Of a stretch of DNA of 64,000 nt, positions 61,520 through 64,000 are shown one piece after another; the first letter of the stretch is position 1; each line of letters starts with the position of its first letter. The notes beneath the pieces are model-generated. The model saw nothing but the letters and a program-made list of their open reading frames with translations, made no database searches and had not been told where the DNA came from. The translations under genes and the position numbers were made by a program. Source of the DNA: Arion vulgaris (lineage: Eukaryota; Mollusca; Gastropoda; Stylommatophora; Arionidae); assembly GCA_020796225.1 (NCBI GenBank), contig CM036768.1:36484289-36548288 (forward strand). Direction: 5' to 3'.

Positions 61520-61870
61520 GAGCTTCAGTGTTGTGAAAATCCCACTAGCTGACCAAATTGAGAGAGATTTAAAGATGAGACAGGCTTTGAGAGATGTGAT
61601 CAACAAGGAAGCTGAGAAAAATGTGAGTAGAATCGTTGATTGGTTCATTATTGATATCAGGTTAGCAAACTATTTTATATTGATAGCTGATCAGATTGAG
61701 AGAGATGGATGTCGATATTCGTGCAACCCGAAAAGAACGACATACCAAATACGCAAAGAGATTGATTAATCAACATCGAACTGGCTTGTTGGGCCGCTGG
61801 ACGCTACTAGATTTGTTGAGGAGATTGGAGCACATATGGACGTGCCCGGAGTGCTATGAAGATAGTGCTT
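61520..61870 (+). mobile_element. LINE C-terminal fragment (WTCPEC type)
   Basis: ATRKERHTKYAKRLINQHRT, GLLGRWTLLDLLRRLEHIWT, CPEC at the end. Before it ADQIERDLK...is repeated in a diverged form (GACCAAATTGAGAGAGA / GATCAGATTGAGAGAGA), a small local duplication. Confidence 0.75.
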
Positions 61871-61882
61871 ATATAAATTATA

Positions 61883-62090
61883 GCCCGTCTGCCCAGCGTG
61901 TTCGTAGCGCGTTGGACTACCGGTGACTATCCTCTGTGTGTGCGGGTTCAATTCCGCGGGATGGTAGAAAAAGCCACAGATTTGCCAGATTTACGGTATT
62001 CGTGGCACCGAACCGAAGGGTTACGATGTCCATGGTACAGAGCCGAAGAGCTGAAAAGCTCAAGTGCTTCTGGATCGGAAAAAAAAAAAA
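61883..62090 (+). mobile_element. SINE family A
   Basis: Plus full copy from GCCCGTCTGCCCAGCGTG to GGATCGG and a 12-A tail. Flanking AAATTATAG and TAACTTATA are weakly similar. Confidence 0.88.
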
Positions 62091-62645
62091 TAACTTATAA
62101 CTGAATGATCGAATATTTACACAGTAACCCCGTCACATCATCTTCATAAATGTATCACAAAGGAAAAACTTAAAGCTTACACTAGTATCATCAAACTCAC
62201 ATTCGTATTATGCCGCGTGAAGATCTCTCCAAGTAGAACGTACAGAATTATCCTTCCCATAGGACGTTTATGATTATCCTTCACGTAGGACGTACAGGAT
62301 TATCCCTTATCCCGCTTATCAACCGATCAGGTTGCAGTAAAAACACACGACTGGTCGAACTGAAATTACATCCAGAATGTAACGAATACTGAAGACATAT
62401 AACAAACAGAAATGTATCCGCCTCGCTTATTAACAAATCAGGTTGGTGAAAGCTTGTGATATTTGGATAATAGTTAAGTCATTTATTAACAAAATCACAC
62501 TACAGATGGCACTAACCAGACAAGACCGTTTATTATCACTCCGCTTATATGCATCACATGATAAGAACCATTAAGCTGGTAGGCTATGTCGGATTATCTG
62601 CTATATTCGCTACAAAGCTAGAACGTAGGACTTGTGTGTTTTCAT

Positions 62646-62872
62646 TTTCAACGAACACTCCATATCGACCACTTGCTAAACCACTCTTTGTGATCTGTAT
62701 ATGATCTGAGCCTAAGAGCGATGTACGTTGTGCCAGTTAAGCGACTACAAGTATTTCTGATCATTACAAGCACATCCGATTTACCTCAGTCGCCTCTTAC
62801 GACATCTCTTGTAGATCGCAGTGTTACTATTCTTTGCTCCTCTTGCGCGCCCTCAACAACACACGGGCAGAA
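62646..62872 (-). mobile_element. SINE family D
   Basis: Reverse copy from CGAACACTCCATATCGACCA to CAACAACACACGGGC, with a shortened body. Confidence 0.82.
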
Positions 62873-62875
62873 CTT

Positions 62876-64000
62876 GTGTAATAGATAGTATAACAGATTC
62901 AACCTTGTTCTATTTCTAACAAGTATCACCAATACTTCACTTATGTAACAGACCGGAATGAAAGCCTATGATTCAGGGTCACCGATAGCGACGTTAATAA
63001 TAATACGATGCGCTAGTCACCGCGTGCCGTAGTAATTCCAGGGTCGAGGCCGGCTAAGGCCAAAAACTTGAGGTGTGTACACGATACACAGTTGGACTAT
63101 AGGAAACCCTGATCCTTTACTTGGAGATCTAAGTTACATGTACATCTGAAGTTGAAGTACGACTGACCTGAATGTGGATAAGGAAAGCAAGCCTTACCGC
63201 AATAATCAGTCACATGCCTCATTAACACATAGCGACCGGGACACACAGCGCCTACGATCCCTCACAAGTATTCTTAACATTTCACTTATAAAACAGACCG
63301 AACTACATGTATACGACTCTTCATAATATAAAATACTGGACTACACGATCCCGCACAAGTATGACCAACACTTCCCTTATGTAACCGGACTACACGTCTA
63401 AGATCTCTCACACTTCACTAATAAAACAGACTGAACTATATGCATATGACCCTTCACTTATATAACAATTATGGGGTGACCCGTTGCAGTTTTTTTTTTT
63501 CGTCCGCTTTCAACTCAGACGAAGTTTCATCTCTGAAACTGATTTTTGCGTGAAAATCCGTTTTCCAATTTCTTACAATGACAGCAGCGTGCACATTGTA
63601 AATTACTTTACACTGGCAGCCGTGTGCTCAATGTACTCGTAATTAGTATTCCCTCGCCATACAGGCAGATTTTCTCCGACTTCAGAGGTACTCACGTTAT
63701 CGTCCTGAGTAAGACCAGGGGACTCGAACAAATGCCGGACAGTAGGTTCGAACCCGAGCTATGAGGCGTCTCACAGCTAGCAGGCCGAGCTACTATCAAC
63801 TACTCTAGGCAGTCCCCGACCCGTTGCAGTGAAGTTGGAACCGTACTTATGAACTATGAACAGTCCCCTCTACACTCCGGCGATCTTTCACTTATATAAC
63901 AGACCGGACTACACTCCAACGATCCCACACAAGTATCACCAACACTTATATAACAGGCCAGACTACAGCTCTACGATCCCACACAATATATATATATATA
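62876..64000. repeat. diverged tandem/dispersed repeat, broken by a SINE
   Basis: Irregular repeats of CTTATATAACAGACCGGACTAC, then ACGATCCCACACAAGTATCA CCAACACTT run to the right edge, interrupted by the family E SINE. Similar words (AACTTGTGTAATAGATAGTATAACAGA) start at 62870. It ends in a (TA)n run at the window end. Confidence 0.7.
63491..63817 (-). mobile_element. SINE family E (with TSD)
   Basis: Reverse full copy with an 11-T tail complement. The 13-bp duplication GACCCGTTGCAGT lies at 63478-63490 and 63818-63830. Like the 57.2 kb copy it has the longer body. Confidence 0.94.

Overview
This window looks like nuclear DNA from a repeat-laden invertebrate, most likely a lophotrochozoan and possibly a mollusc. 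It has spliced exons with GT/AG junctions, tRNA-headed SINEs, many 5'-truncated LINE tails, short DNA-transposon derivatives (MITEs) and long minisatellites. There are no bacterial-type operons, and none of the long open frames is an intact prokaryotic-style gene. The phylum is an inference from repeat style; nothing in the sequence fixes a species.

The one host gene I can build with confidence lies on the minus strand. Seven coding exons run from 35983 down to 5239 and join in perfect reading phase to give 383 codons. They contain the MFSPPV block, an SW..GQP block, a YSR...RDGLP block and a Y-x-x-x-KRPL / KRRK block. These occur in the same order in class I bHLH E-proteins (TCF3/TCF4/TCF12, invertebrate daughterless). 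The bHLH exons would lie beyond the left edge. The first exon encodes an unusual N-terminus without the AD1 LDFS motif usually placed before MFSPPV, so it may mark an alternative promoter.

Region by region: 1-5.2 kb is SINEs, LINE debris and small minisatellites, then exon 7 between two CT-rich (sense strand) arrays. The 5.7-7.6 kb stretch is a large 16-18 bp array. The 8.3-15.1 kb stretch holds exons 6 to 3, with MITEs, SINEs and minisatellites between them. The 15-27 kb stretch is the 12 kb second intron, full of arrays and LINE tails, ending at exon 2. The 27-35 kb stretch is intron 1, with a very noisy 1.2 kb array and a 1 kb 19-bp array. Exon 1 lies at 35.3-36 kb. From 36 to 64 kb I see no complete gene: a clean orphan exon at 41.3 kb, two coding-like remnants broken by SINE insertions (42.7-43.1 and 46.8-47.5 kb), a perfect 9 x 68-bp satellite, a 34-bp-arm hairpin, and a duplicated RNase-H-bearing LINE at 51-54 kb.

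Five SINE-like families (called A-E here) and a looser sixth (G) account for a large part of the non-coding sequence. Many copies have visible target-site duplications, which allow relative dating through nesting. I see no CRISPR, prophage, toxin, defence system or other clearly new biological system. The points most worth checking are the E-protein 5' end, the orphan exon and broken ORF upstream of it, the SINE nest, and the hairpin.
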